From NCBI GenBank assembly GCA_934746785.1, contig CAKVFO010000002.1, forward strand, positions 3,598 to 67,597: a stretch of 64,000 nucleotides of DNA. The letters run 5' to 3'. The position numbers were made by a program, and so were the translations under genes. Below, piece by piece: positions 1 to 9,768 of the stretch. Position 1 is the stretch's first letter, and every line of letters starts with the position of its first letter. Below the pieces are notes generated by a model that was not told the origin of the DNA, ran no database searches, and saw only the letters and a list, made by a program, of their open reading frames with translations. This stretch comes from an uncultured Clostridium sp. Lineage in GTDB: Bacteria; Bacillota; Clostridia; Clostridiales; Clostridiaceae.

Positions 1-1
1 A

Positions 2-1327
2 AAGAGTTATGAGAAAGAGGATATTGAAGAGTATTGGGAAGATGTATTCTCATGGTATAAGGAAAGAGAAGAGTTTAATAATAGATCAGGCCATATATTT
101 GCTGGTTTAAATTATAGTAATACTGGTGATGAAATTGGAAGGGAAAAGATTAAGAAGCTTTATAGTACTGATAGTGGAAGGCTTTTATTTAGTGTTTCAA
201 GGCTTGAAAAGTATGCTGAATGTCCTTTTGCTTACTTTGTTCAATATGGACTTAAGGCTAAAGATAGGAAGATTTATGAGTTTACAGCACCAGATTTAGG
301 GTCTTTTATGCATGGAATTTTAGATGATTTCACTAAGAAGGTTAAGAATGAAAAGATTGCTTGGTCAGAGTTAACAGCAGATAGATGCAGACAGATTGTA
401 AGTGAACTTGTTGAGATTAAATTAAAAGAAGAAAGTGATTCTATTTTAAATAGTAGTAAGAAGTATAGATATTTTACTGATAGATTTAAAAGAGTTATTA
501 CCAAGTCTGTATCTGTAATTTCTGAACAGATGAGAAAAGGTCAATTTGAGATATTCAGTAATGAGTTTGATTTTGGAGATTATAAGAATGGTTCTCCTAT
601 AAAGTTGGAGCTTCCATCAGGTGAAGATGTTTATTTGACTGGTAGAATTGATAGAATCGATACTCTTGAGATGGATGGAAATACTTATGTAAGGGTTATT
701 GATTATAAATCTGGATCTAAAAAGTTTGATTTAAATGAATTGTATTATGGATTGCAGATTCAGCTTTTAGTTTATCTTGATGCTGTTCTTAGAAATTCTA
801 AGTATATACTTCATACTCAGGCTATGCCAGGGGCTATTTTGTATTTCAAAATAGATGATCCAATAATAAAGAGTAAAACTGAACTTGAAGATGAAGAGAT
901 AAGAAAGGAAGTTTTACAAAAACTAAAGATGAATGGATTGTTACTTAAGGATGCAGAGCTTGTAAGGGCTATGGATAATGATATGGAGACTTATTCACTA
1001 ATTATTCCTGCTACTTTTAAGAAGGATGGAGATTTTTCTTCTAATAGCTCTGTTGTTACTGAAGAGCAGTTTGATATTTTAAGGGAATATGTTAATAGCA
1101 AAATGATTGAGCTTTGTGAAGATATGCTTAGTGGAAAGATTAAGATAGAGCCTTGTAAGAATCAGACAACGGCTTATTGTGAGTATTGTGATTACGCTTC
1201 AATTTGTCAGTTTGATACTAGTATAAAGGATAATAAGTATAAGCTTGTTGTTAAGAGAGATGAAAAGGAACTTTGGAATAGGATGGAGAAGGTTGTGAAG
1301 GGAGGAACTGATGATGGGCGAAACTAG
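2..1327 (+). CDS. addB: AddB, ATP-dependent helicase/nuclease subunit B (C-terminal part, 5' end cut by window)
   Basis: Partner of AddA in the AddAB (RecBCD-like) enzyme that resects DNA double-strand ends for recombination. The frame is open from base 2, so only the last ~440 codons are seen. A Cys in AECPF (about base 220) and the C-terminal [10 protein letters not shown] cluster (about bases 1180-1212) are the four-cysteine iron-sulfur staple typical of AddB. The RecB-type nuclease core RIDRID...VIDYKSG lies between them (about bases 640-715). The stop overlaps the start of addA, so the two are translationally coupled. The N-terminal inactivated-helicase part lies upstream of the window. 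Confidence 0.95.
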   Translation, partial: KSYEKEDIEEYWEDVFSWYKEREEFNNRSGHIFAGLNYSNTGDEIGREKIKKLYSTDSGRLLFSVSRLEKYAECPFAYFVQYGLKAKDRKIYEFTAPDLGSFMHGILDDFTKKVKNEKIAWSELTADRCRQIVSELVEIKLKEESDSILNSSKKYRYFTDRFKRVITKSVSVISEQMRKGQFEIFSNEFDFGDYKNGSPIKLELPSGEDVYLTGRIDRIDTLEMDGNTYVRVIDYKSGSKKFDLNELYYGLQIQLLVYLDAVLRNSKYILHTQAMPGAILYFKIDDPIIKSKTELEDEEIRKEVLQKLKMNGLLLKDAELVRAMDNDMETYSLIIPATFKKDGDFSSNSSVVTEEQFDILREYVNSKMIELCEDMLSGKIKIEPCKNQTTAYCEYCDYASICQFDTSIKDNKYKLVVKRDEKELWNRMEKVVKGGTDDGRN

Positions 1328-4300
1328 ATGGACAGAAGAACAGAAAGCTGCTATTGAGACTAGAAAGTGTAATCTTCTTATAGCTGCTGCTGCTGGTTCT
1401 GGTAAGACGGCTGTATTAGTTGAGAGAATTATAAGAATTATAACTAATGAGGAGAATCCAGTTGATATAGATAGATTGTTAGTTGTTACTTTTACAAGTG
1501 CAGCAGCTGCTGAAATGAGAGAGAGAATAGCAGCTGCTATAACTAAGGGATTAGAGAGTAATCCTAATTCAAAAAATCTTCAAAAACAGCTTACTTTATT
1601 GAGCAGGGCTAATATAACTACTATGCATTCTTTTTGTTTAGATGTTATAAAAAATAATTTTCATATTATTGATTTAGATCCGGGCTTTAGAATTTTAGAT
1701 GAAACTGAAGGAACGTTACTTAAGGCTGAGGTTCTTGAGGAATTGTTTGAAGATAAGTATGAGGCAGAAGATGAGATGTTCTTAGACTTAATTGATGCTT
1801 ATAGTGATTCTAGAAGTGATGAAAAGTTAAAGGATATTGTTTTAGATTTATATAGATTTTCTATGAGTGGACCATGGCCTGAAAAGTGGCTCAGAGAGAA
1901 GTCTGAAGAATTTAATATATCAACTAAGGAAGAACTTATTAAAAGCAGCTGGGTTCAAGTTTTGATGGAAAGCTTGGATTTACAGATTGATGGGCTTATA
2001 AATATGCTTGATAAAGCTATTTATTTAAGCAGCAATACTGGTGGATTAGAGCCTTATTTAGAAAACTTAGAATTAGATATGTCTTCGTTAGTAAACATAA
2101 AAGAAGCTATAGGAAAAGATTTAGATGAGACTTATAAATTTTTAGTATCTATGAGTTTTTCTAAGTTAAAGACTGTTAGAAAGAATAATGTTGAAGATCC
2201 GGAGGCTCAACAAAGAGTAAAGGATATACGTGATAGTATTAAGAAATCTATTGGAAAGCTTAAGGAAGATATATTCTCTATGTCTCCTGATGATATGCTG
2301 ATATCTATTAAGGAATCTTATCCTTATATGAAGGTTTTAACTGAGTTAGTTATTGAATTTGAAGATAGATTTGCTAAGGCTAAAAAGAAGAAAAGTGCTT
2401 TAGATTTTAATGACTTAGAGCATTTATGTTTAAAGATATTAACTAGTAAGGAAGCTAATGTTGCTGATAATTATAAGGAATATTTTGATGAGGTATTAGT
2501 TGATGAATATCAGGATTCTAATAACGTTCAAGAGGCTATTATTGACTTGGTTTCAAGAAAGTATAGTGATAATCCTAATGTATTCATGGTTGGGGATGTT
2601 AAGCAGAGTATTTATAGATTTAGACAGGCAAAACCTGAGTTATTTTTAGATAAATATAATACGTATTCCATTGATGAAGGTAAGAATAGAAAAATTCAGC
2701 TTTATAAGAACTTTAGAAGTAGGTTAGAGGTTATAAATGGTGTTAACTATATCTTTAAACAGCTTATGTCTAAGGTTGTTGGTGAACTTGAATATACGGA
2801 TGAAGAGGCTTTAAATTTAGGTGCTAATTATAAGGATGTAAATGATGAAGAGTCTATAACAGGCGGAGATTTAGAACTTCATGTGTTAGATAAGTCAGGA
2901 GTATCTGAGGAAGAGACTCAAGAAAATGATACTGATGAAGAGGAAGAAGATATAGGAGCTATTAACTTAGAGGCTAGAATTGTTGCCAATAGAATAAAGG
3001 AACTTTTATCTGAGAAGGATGGAAAGAGATTTAAGGTTCTTGATAAGCAGACTGGCGAATATAGACCAGTTAAGTATCAGGATATTGTAATCTTGCTTAG
3101 AGCAACTAAGAACTGGGCTGAGGTTTTCTTAGATGAACTTGGAGCTGAAGGAATTCCGGCTTATGCTGATACTGGCTCAGGGTATTTTGACTCTATTGAA
3201 ATAAGAACAGTTATGTCATTGTTAAAGGTAATTGATAACCCAATGCAGGATGTGCCTTTGATAGCTTTATTAAGATCCCCTATAATGAGTTTTTCAGCTG
3301 AGGAATTAGGTGATATAAGGCTATTTAATAAGGATAATTATTTTTATGAAAATATTATGGAAATAGCTGAAGGTGAATATGAAAATAATATTTTAAAGGA
3401 TAAGTGTTCTAAATTTTTAGTTAAGCTTGAGGAATGGAGGAAGAAGGCTATTTATACTCCTATAGATGAGTTTATATGGTATTTATACATGGATACAGCT
3501 TATTATGGATATGTTGGTGCCATGCCTAATGGTGTATTGAGACAGGCGAACTTAAGAGTATTATTTCAAAGAGCTAAACAATATGAACAAACTAGTTTTA
3601 AAGGTTTATTTAACTTTATCAATTTTATTAACAAGTTAAGAAAGTCTTCTGGAGATATGGGAAGTGCAAAGATACTTGGTGAAAATGAAGATGTTGTTAG
3701 AATTATGAGTATCCATAAAAGTAAGGGTCTTGAGTTCCCAGTTGTATTTTTAGCTGGTGCAGGAAAGCAGTTTAACTTAATGGATTTAAATAAGAGTATT
3801 TTATATCATGAAGAATTGGGATTTGGACCAGATTTAGTGGATTTAGATAGAAGAATAAGTTATAGTACTCTTCCAAAGGAATCTATTAAACAGCGTATAA
3901 AGTTAGAAACATTATCTGAAGAAATGAGAATTTTATATGTTGCATTTACTAGAGCTAAAGAGAAGTTAATTATAACTGGAGCTGTTTCGAATTTAGAGAA
4001 ATGGGCTAATAAATGTTGTTCAGCAGCTGCATTAGATAAGGAGATAATTCCATCATCAGAAGTGCTTAAAGGAAAGTCATATTTAGATTGGATTGGTATG
4101 GCTGTGTGTAAACATAGAGATGGAGATGAATTAAGAAATATTGTTGGAGCTGTGGATATTCCTATAAAAACAGATTTGTCCACATGGAAGACAAATATCT
4201 GGACAAAATATCAGTTAATTGTGGATAAAAATATTGAAGCTGTGGATAAGAATTCAGATTCTCTTATAGACTCAGAAATTAAAGCTGTAGATAAAGAAAT

Positions 4301-5009
4301 TCAAAGAAGATTAGGATTTAAGTATAAGTTTGCAGCTACAACTAATATGAAGAGTAACTTCTCTGTCTCTGATTTGAAAAAGAAGAATTATGAAGAGATT
4401 GAAGATGAATTATCAGAGAATTTATTTAAAGAAAAAATAGAAATAAAGCCTAAGTTTCTACAAGAAGAGAAAGGTCTTACTTCAGCAGAAAGAGGAACTG
4501 CTATGCATTTTGTTATGCAAAAGTTAGATTTTTCTAGAGTTGATGATATAGATCAAATTAAAGAACAGTTAAAAGAACTTGTTGATGATGAACTTCTTAG
4601 TAAAGAGGAATTTAAAGCAATAAAAGTAAATAAAATATTCAATTTTTTTAAAAGTAATTTAGGAAAGAGGTTATTAAATGCTTATAATAATGGAAATAAG
4701 GTATATAAAGAGTTACCTTTCTTTACTGAAATAAGTCCATTAGATGTTGATGATACCTTACCTGAAAATGTAAAAGATGAAAAAGTAAGACTTCAAGGGG
4801 TAATTGATTGTTTCTTTTATGAAGGTGATGATATTGTGTTAATAGATTATAAAACAGATTATGTGGAAGAAGGCAATGAAGAAGAAATGATAAACAAATA
4901 TACTGTGCAAATAAACTATTATAAGTCAGCATTAAAGAAGATTACAGGAAAAGAAGTTAATGAAAGTTATTTATATTTATTTTATCTTGATAAAGAAATT
5001 GCTATTTAA
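1314..5009 (+). CDS. addA: AddA, ATP-dependent helicase/nuclease subunit A
   Basis: UvrD-type 3'-5' helicase fused to a RecB-type nuclease; with AddB it processes double-strand breaks. Visible are the Walker [16 protein letters not shown] (about residue 25), the helicase motif [36 protein letters not shown], and the C-terminal nuclease motif VIDCFF...VLIDYKTD. Full family length (~1231 aa). There are two ATGs, at 1311 and 1314. The GGAGG at 1301-1305 is 8 nt from the second, which I prefer; either overlaps the end of addB. An acidic stretch ([17 protein letters not shown]) sits in a variable helicase insert. The gene ends at a bidirectional terminator. Confidence 0.96.
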   Translation: MGETRWTEEQKAAIETRKCNLLIAAAAGSGKTAVLVERIIRIITNEENPVDIDRLLVVTFTSAAAAEMRERIAAAITKGLESNPNSKNLQKQLTLLSRANITTMHSFCLDVIKNNFHIIDLDPGFRILDETEGTLLKAEVLEELFEDKYEAEDEMFLDLIDAYSDSRSDEKLKDIVLDLYRFSMSGPWPEKWLREKSEEFNISTKEELIKSSWVQVLMESLDLQIDGLINMLDKAIYLSSNTGGLEPYLENLELDMSSLVNIKEAIGKDLDETYKFLVSMSFSKLKTVRKNNVEDPEAQQRVKDIRDSIKKSIGKLKEDIFSMSPDDMLISIKESYPYMKVLTELVIEFEDRFAKAKKKKSALDFNDLEHLCLKILTSKEANVADNYKEYFDEVLVDEYQDSNNVQEAIIDLVSRKYSDNPNVFMVGDVKQSIYRFRQAKPELFLDKYNTYSIDEGKNRKIQLYKNFRSRLEVINGVNYIFKQLMSKVVGELEYTDEEALNLGANYKDVNDEESITGGDLELHVLDKSGVSEEETQENDTDEEEEDIGAINLEARIVANRIKELLSEKDGKRFKVLDKQTGEYRPVKYQDIVILLRATKNWAEVFLDELGAEGIPAYADTGSGYFDSIEIRTVMSLLKVIDNPMQDVPLIALLRSPIMSFSAEELGDIRLFNKDNYFYENIMEIAEGEYENNILKDKCSKFLVKLEEWRKKAIYTPIDEFIWYLYMDTAYYGYVGAMPNGVLRQANLRVLFQRAKQYEQTSFKGLFNFINFINKLRKSSGDMGSAKILGENEDVVRIMSIHKSKGLEFPVVFLAGAGKQFNLMDLNKSILYHEELGFGPDLVDLDRRISYSTLPKESIKQRIKLETLSEEMRILYVAFTRAKEKLIITGAVSNLEKWANKCCSAAALDKEIIPSSEVLKGKSYLDWIGMAVCKHRDGDELRNIVGAVDIPIKTDLSTWKTNIWTKYQLIVDKNIEAVDKNSDSLIDSEIKAVDKEIQRRLGFKYKFAATTNMKSNFSVSDLKKKNYEEIEDELSENLFKEKIEIKPKFLQEEKGLTSAERGTAMHFVMQKLDFSRVDDIDQIKEQLKELVDDELLSKEEFKAIKVNKIFNFFKSNLGKRLLNAYNNGNKVYKELPFFTEISPLDVDDTLPENVKDEKVRLQGVIDCFFYEGDDIVLIDYKTDYVEEGNEEEMINKYTVQINYYKSALKKITGKEVNESYLYLFYLDKEIAI

Positions 5010-5015
5010 TAAAAA

Positions 5016-5046
5016 GTGCCAGCTATAAATTAGCTGGCATTTTGAT
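5016..5046. terminator. Bidirectional terminator between addA and cca
   Basis: Perfect 8-bp stem TGCCAGCT / AGCTGGCA (5017-5024 and 5032-5039) flanked by A-tract on the left and T-rich sequence on the right, so it can serve both convergent genes. Confidence 0.85.
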
Positions 5047-5047
5047 T

Positions 5048-6250
5048 TTAAGACTCTAAAGAGTTTTGTATATAGTTTTTTGCACATGTAATAAGGGAAG
5101 CATAGTCGTTATCAATCGTTTCGTTAATAACTTCATTAAGAAGATGATTAAGTAGTTCACCTAAAATTTTTCCTGGGGTAATATCTAATTCTTTAATTAA
5201 GTCATTACCTTTTATAGCTAAGTCTTTTATATATAATACTTCATTAGAATCTAATATTTCTTTAACTAAATTTGTGATGTCTGGAACTGATTTAGAATTT
5301 ATAGATTCATAAATATTGATTAAGTCAAAAATATTATCTTTACCAACTTTTATAATTAGTCTTTTACAATCAGCTTTAGAATCTGGAGATTTAATATCTT
5401 TAAAGGATGAAGTTAGTGATATAACCTTATTCATAGTATTTTTATCAAATGTTAAATCTCTCATTATACTTTCAACTAGTGATGGCTCTAAGTTTAAAAA
5501 TATAAAGGCTAATCTGCTAGATATATTTGGATTAACTTTATCTATAGAGTTATCTAAATTTAAATTATAAGGTAGTATTTCTTTTAGTAGTTTAGATTCT
5601 TCAAGCTTTATCATACCTGAAAAGGCATTATTACTTAATAGAGTTTTAGATAATTCTACTCTTATACGTTCTTTGCTTATATTTTGAATGGAAGATGAAT
5701 TTACTTTTATTGCTGCAAAAGTTTTTTCATCAATATTAAAGTTTAATTGAGCACTGAATCTTATAGCTCTAAGCATTCTTAAGGCATCTTCTTTAAATCT
5801 TTTATCAGGATTACCAACACACTTTATTAACTTTCTGTTTAAATCTGTATTTCCTGAGAAATAATCTAATAATCCTTTTCTATCATTATAAGCAAATGCA
5901 TTTATTGTAAAGTCGCGTCTTGCTAAATCTTCTTTTATATCTGATATAAAGGTAACACTATCTGGTTTTCTATTATCAGAGTATGTGCCTTCAGTTCTAT
6001 ATGTAGTAACTTCATAAGGGTTTTTATCTATTAAAACAGTTATTGTTCCGTGTTCAATTCCTGTAGGAATAGTCTTTTTAAAAAGTTTTTCTGTTATTTC
6101 AGGAGGAGCTGAAGTTGCTATATCATAATCCATAGGAGTTCTATTTAAAAGAATATCTCTTATACATCCTCCTACCATAAAAGCTTCATAACCATTCTTA
6201 TAAAATGTATCAATTATATATTTAACGTCTTTAGGAATTGAAATAAGCAT
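5048..6250 (-). CDS. cca: CCA tRNA nucleotidyltransferase / poly(A) polymerase family
   Basis: Class II nucleotidyltransferase that adds or repairs the 3' CCA of tRNA. N-terminal GGCIRD and DYDIATSA give the nucleotide-binding loop and the DxD metal site; RRDFTINAFAY and EDALRMLRAIRF are the conserved neck motifs. 400 aa, usual length. Start choice: an ATG at 6265 is inside the ribosome site itself (ATGGAGG), so the ATG at 6250, spaced from GGAGG, is taken. A perfect 17-bp inverted repeat lies just upstream of the ribosome site (separate entry). Convergent with addA. Confidence 0.93.
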   Translation of the reverse strand: MLISIPKDVKYIIDTFYKNGYEAFMVGGCIRDILLNRTPMDYDIATSAPPEITEKLFKKTIPTGIEHGTITVLIDKNPYEVTTYRTEGTYSDNRKPDSVTFISDIKEDLARRDFTINAFAYNDRKGLLDYFSGNTDLNRKLIKCVGNPDKRFKEDALRMLRAIRFSAQLNFNIDEKTFAAIKVNSSSIQNISKERIRVELSKTLLSNNAFSGMIKLEESKLLKEILPYNLNLDNSIDKVNPNISSRLAFIFLNLEPSLVESIMRDLTFDKNTMNKVISLTSSFKDIKSPDSKADCKRLIIKVGKDNIFDLINIYESINSKSVPDITNLVKEILDSNEVLYIKDLAIKGNDLIKELDITPGKILGELLNHLLNEVINETIDNDYASLITCAKNYIQNSLES

Positions 6251-6272
6251 AATAATTACCTCCATAAAAAAT

Positions 6273-6310
6273 TAGTCTTAATAAATATTATAGAATATTT
6301 ATTAAGACTA
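6273..6310 (-). promoter_or_regulatory. Perfect 17-bp inverted repeat just before the cca ribosome site
   Basis: Arms 6273-6289 and 6294-6310 are perfectly complementary with a 4-nt loop. On the minus strand the hairpin follows the stop of the L,D-transpeptidase gene and is followed by a run of T, like an intrinsic terminator, yet the cca GGAGG begins within about 10 nt. The stem is AT-rich. It may be a leaky terminator, an attenuator for cca or an operator. Confidence 0.7.
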
Positions 6311-6319
6311 GTTAAGAAT

Positions 6320-7474
6320 TTATTGGATAATAACCTTACTATCTCTAGGAACATTATCATAAATCCATTTAGAATCATTTTCTCTAAGACGAATACATCC
6401 ATGTGAAGCAGGCTTTCCAAGGGTATAATCTACAATGTTAGTTTCTGTTTCATCCATTGGTAATGAGTGAAATAGATAATCACCATAAAATTGAACCCAG
6501 TACCGTCCACCTTGTTTATATGAATTAGAAAAGAACCATTTTCCTCTTTCTTTAATTGTATAAACACCTGTAGGAGTTTCTTCATTAATTATACCAGATG
6601 AACAGGTGAAACTTTTTATGAGTTTCCATGAGTTTTTAGAACCCTTATATATATTAGTTTTTTGATTTTTTAAATCTACATGCAGCAAGTATTTAGTATT
6701 ACTTGATATGGACTGTTCATTTATATTTGAAGTATTAATCTTTAAATTTACATTATTTAATGATACTTGTGTACTATCATTATTATAAGAAAAATCAGCT
6801 TCATAAACTTTGATTTCTTCAATCTTAGAAATTATATTCTCATTATCGCCTACAATGTAATTTACACTGTCTAATAAATCAAGAGCTTCAGCATAACATT
6901 CACTATCACAGAGTTTAGTCGCTTCTGATAAAATGTCTTTAACTATGTTTTCTTTACATTTTTTTATATATTCAATTGAACTAGCATAGTTTTCATTAGA
7001 AGATTTTATATTAGAAAATACATCATATGCTTGAATATATTTTTTGCAATTAAATAGATAAACTCCATTATCATAATTACTGTCTGATTCAGAAAGTAAG
7101 TTATTATCTATATCAACGTAGTTAGAATAGCGTTTTATTTCATTAATTATATTTATAGTTGATTGTTCGGTTATATTTTCGCTGTTTGAAGATAGTTCTT
7201 CAAGTTTACTATTGAAAAAGCTTGTTAAATCTTTTTTTAAGTATAGGGACTTAAACGGATTAAAATTATTATTATTTATTAAGAGAATGTTTGCACTGGA
7301 AAAATTATATTCATTAAAGTTAGTTCTAAAATTTTTCATTAAAACTTTATAACTGTAGAATTCAAACATAACTAAAAAAATTATAGCTAGAAATATAATT
7401 TTCAATGCTAATGAAAAATAAGACTTACGTATATTTTTTTTTTGGTAAAAAGTAAGTGCATAATTTTTTACCAT
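6320..7474 (-). CDS. Membrane-anchored L,D-transpeptidase (YkuD domain)
   Basis: Likely forms 3-3 cross-links in peptidoglycan or attaches proteins to it, outside the membrane. One N-terminal transmembrane segment (SLALKIIFLAIIFLVMFEFY, about residues 20-40) is followed by an Asn/Ser-rich extracellular region with two weak TPR-like helical repeats (about 120-210), then a C-terminal YkuD domain with the catalytic motif SHGCIRLRENDSKWIY near the end (Cys nucleophile, preceding His). 384 aa. The ATG at 7474 is chosen because AGGAGG precedes it; a more upstream in-frame ATG lies before the ribosome site. Minus strand, upstream of cca. Confidence 0.88.
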   Translation of the reverse strand: MVKNYALTFYQKKNIRKSYFSLALKIIFLAIIFLVMFEFYSYKVLMKNFRTNFNEYNFSSANILLINNNNFNPFKSLYLKKDLTSFFNSKLEELSSNSENITEQSTINIINEIKRYSNYVDIDNNLLSESDSNYDNGVYLFNCKKYIQAYDVFSNIKSSNENYASSIEYIKKCKENIVKDILSEATKLCDSECYAEALDLLDSVNYIVGDNENIISKIEEIKVYEADFSYNNDSTQVSLNNVNLKINTSNINEQSISSNTKYLLHVDLKNQKTNIYKGSKNSWKLIKSFTCSSGIINEETPTGVYTIKERGKWFFSNSYKQGGRYWVQFYGDYLFHSLPMDETETNIVDYTLGKPASHGCIRLRENDSKWIYDNVPRDSKVIIQ

Positions 7475-7618
7475 GATAATACCTCCTATACAATACAATA
7501 TACATATAATATTACCAATTTTGCTAAATGCTAAACAGATAAGTCATGATTTATATTGAATTTGATAATATTTAAAGAGTAAAATATATATTAGATAAAG
7601 TTTGTTAGGGGGTTAGGT

Positions 7619-8416
7619 ATGAAATGTAAAACTGGAATAATAAAAAGATTTGTTAATTCAATATACAATGTGGACGAGTTCCCTAAGTATGTAAGATATG
7701 GAGTGCCAAAAGCTATAATATATGCTTTGTTTTTGAGTTTATTTATTGGAGGAATAGAAGGAACTTTTAAATTTATTAATGTAAATAATAATATGAATGA
7801 AGTTAGCAACATGATTAATCAGGATGAATATAACTTTAAGATTGATAATAACTATCTTAAGTTAGATAATTCACCTATAATGTTTGAAGATAATAGAATG
7901 CTTTTTTATGTAGATCAAGATATTAAGATAGATGAAGCTGATGAATTGAGAAAAATTACTGTAAATAAAGATGTAAATTTCTTAGTTTTGAAAGATGGAT
8001 TATTTATAAAAACAAATGGAGAATATGATAATATTGGAGATATAAAGCTTTATTATTCGGAGATGTCTTTAGATAGGGAAATTAAAAATTCAGATATAAT
8101 TAATATAATTCAATCATCAAAACCAATGATATGTGTACTTATAATTGGAACGTATATATTACAAGGATTTTTTATGTATATTATATCAGCTTTCTTTATA
8201 GCAGTATTAACTGTTATTCCAAGTAAGCTGTTAGGTGTTAATTATAGGCTGTCAGACTTATTTTCTTTGGTTATTTATGCGTATACCTTACCTAATTTAT
8301 TGGTGATGGTTTTAAGTATTGTATTTCCAAACATATTATTTGATACAGCAGGTATGATTGGTGCTATTGTATATACATACCTAGCAATAAGACATGTTAG
8401 AAATCAAATTAATTAA
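7619..8416 (+). CDS. DUF1189 family membrane protein
   Basis: 265-aa membrane protein of unknown role. The N-terminus FVNSIYNVDEFPKYVRYG followed by a transmembrane helix, an extracellular soluble domain (about residues 60-160), and then three to four membrane helices (about 165-260) match the DUF1189 layout as I know it. GGGGG precedes the ATG. Divergent from the L,D-transpeptidase, followed by its own terminator; no operon partner. Confidence 0.72.
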   Translation: MKCKTGIIKRFVNSIYNVDEFPKYVRYGVPKAIIYALFLSLFIGGIEGTFKFINVNNNMNEVSNMINQDEYNFKIDNNYLKLDNSPIMFEDNRMLFYVDQDIKIDEADELRKITVNKDVNFLVLKDGLFIKTNGEYDNIGDIKLYYSEMSLDREIKNSDIINIIQSSKPMICVLIIGTYILQGFFMYIISAFFIAVLTVIPSKLLGVNYRLSDLFSLVIYAYTLPNLLVMVLSIVFPNILFDTAGMIGAIVYTYLAIRHVRNQIN

Positions 8417-8440
8417 AAAGTGGTTTAACCACTTTTTTTA
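8415..8440 (+). terminator. Terminator of the DUF1189 gene
   Basis: AAAAAGTGG / CCACTTTTT stem with a 5-nt loop followed by T residues; its 3' edge touches dispersed repeat A. Confidence 0.85.
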
Positions 8441-8523
8441 ACATATAGGGACTTTTTAATTTTTTTGAAAGCGAGTATTCATTATGACTAGTTTTCTTGC
8501 AGGTAAGTTGTCCGATATGTTAA
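8438..8523. repeat. Dispersed repeat A, copy 1
   Basis: 86-bp element bounded by perfect 9-bp terminal inverted repeats TTAACATAT / ATATGTTAA. The interior matches a second copy at 39122-39208 without gaps from the T-run onward (AGCGAG, ATTAT, GTAAGT, GTCC are shared). An internal 6-bp stem (8467-8472 with 8491-8496, 18-nt loop) is also present in copy 2 with substituted pairs. It lies between the DUF1189 terminator and sbcD. Confidence 0.7.
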
Positions 8524-8562
8524 AAATATTAATATTGAGAGATTTGAAAGGAGTTCATTATA

Positions 8563-9768
8563 GTGAAAATTATTCATACAGGAGATTGGCATATAGGCAA
8601 GATAGTAAATGAGTTTTCTATGATAGAAGATCAGAAATATATATTAAACAAGTTAGTTGAACTTATAAAGGAAGAAAAACCAGATGTATTAGTTATTGCA
8701 GGAGATGTTTATGATAGGTCAATACCACCTGTAGAAGCAGTTGAACTCTTAAATAAAGTTTTTGAAGAAATACTTATTGATAATGGAGTGAAAATATTAG
8801 CGATTGCAGGTAATCATGATAGTGCAGAAAGATTGGCTTTTGGAAGCAGTATTTTAGAGAAAAATGGATTATATATAGTTGGTGATATAGAAAATGAATT
8901 TAAAAAGGTAGTTATATCAAAAGAGGATAAGAATTTTAACTTTTTTTTAATTCCATACATAGAACCAGTTGTATTAAGAAAGAAATATGACGATAAAAAT
9001 ATTAAGAATCATAATGATGCTATGAAGTTTATAGTTAATAAAATAAAAAATGAGATGGATAATAGCGAAATTAATGTAGTAGTTGCTCATGGATATGTCA
9101 CATTAAATAGAGATAAGGCTTTAGGATGCAGTGATGAAGATAAGTATAAAGCAGCAGAAATAGAAGTTTCAGAATCTGAAAGACCATTATCAATTGGAGG
9201 GACTGACTTAATTGATGGTAATATTTTTAATGAATTTGATTATGTAGCTTTAGGTCATTTACATGGAAGACAGAAGGTGGGGAAAAATTCTATAAGATAT
9301 TCAGGATCCCTATTAAAATATTCTTTTTCAGAAGTTAATCATAAAAAAGGTGCAACTATAATTGAAGTTAATGATAAAGATGACATGATTATAAGGAATC
9401 AAGAAATTGAGCCAATAAGGGATATGAGGGTAATACGAGGTCATTTAGATGATTTAATAGAAGCAGCAAGAGAAAGCGAAGAAGGAAGAGATGATTATAT
9501 ACAGGCAATACTTACTGATGAAGGTGAACTTGTAGATCCAATTGGAAAATTAAGAGCTGTGTATCCTAATATAATGCTTCTTAGAAAAGAAGAGAAAAAT
9601 GTCACTTTAAATAGCTTGACAGCAGCATCAGCGGGATATAAGAATAAATCAGAAATTGAACTTTTTAAAGAGTATTACGAAAGACTTGGTGATGGAGAAT
9701 TTTCAAAAGAAAAGGAAGATGTAATGATAAGTGTTATAGAAGAGGCGCTTAGAGAGGAGAAGTTATAA
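8563..9768 (+). CDS. sbcD: SbcD, exonuclease subunit (Mre11-type)
   Basis: Calcineurin-like phosphoesterase that with SbcC cleaves DNA hairpins and processes double-strand ends. Metal-binding motifs GDWHIGK (D8, H10), GDVYDR, GNHDSAERL, and GHLHGRQ are in order. 401 aa, normal length. Start is GTG at 8563 with AGGAG 9 nt upstream. Stop codon abuts the ATG of sbcC, so an operon. Because SbcCD cuts long palindromes, its presence beside palindromic repeat elements is worth noting, though such repeats persist in this genome. Confidence 0.95.
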   Translation: MKIIHTGDWHIGKIVNEFSMIEDQKYILNKLVELIKEEKPDVLVIAGDVYDRSIPPVEAVELLNKVFEEILIDNGVKILAIAGNHDSAERLAFGSSILEKNGLYIVGDIENEFKKVVISKEDKNFNFFLIPYIEPVVLRKKYDDKNIKNHNDAMKFIVNKIKNEMDNSEINVVVAHGYVTLNRDKALGCSDEDKYKAAEIEVSESERPLSIGGTDLIDGNIFNEFDYVALGHLHGRQKVGKNSIRYSGSLLKYSFSEVNHKKGATIIEVNDKDDMIIRNQEIEPIRDMRVIRGHLDDLIEAARESEEGRDDYIQAILTDEGELVDPIGKLRAVYPNIMLLRKEEKNVTLNSLTAASAGYKNKSEIELFKEYYERLGDGEFSKEKEDVMISVIEEALREEKL

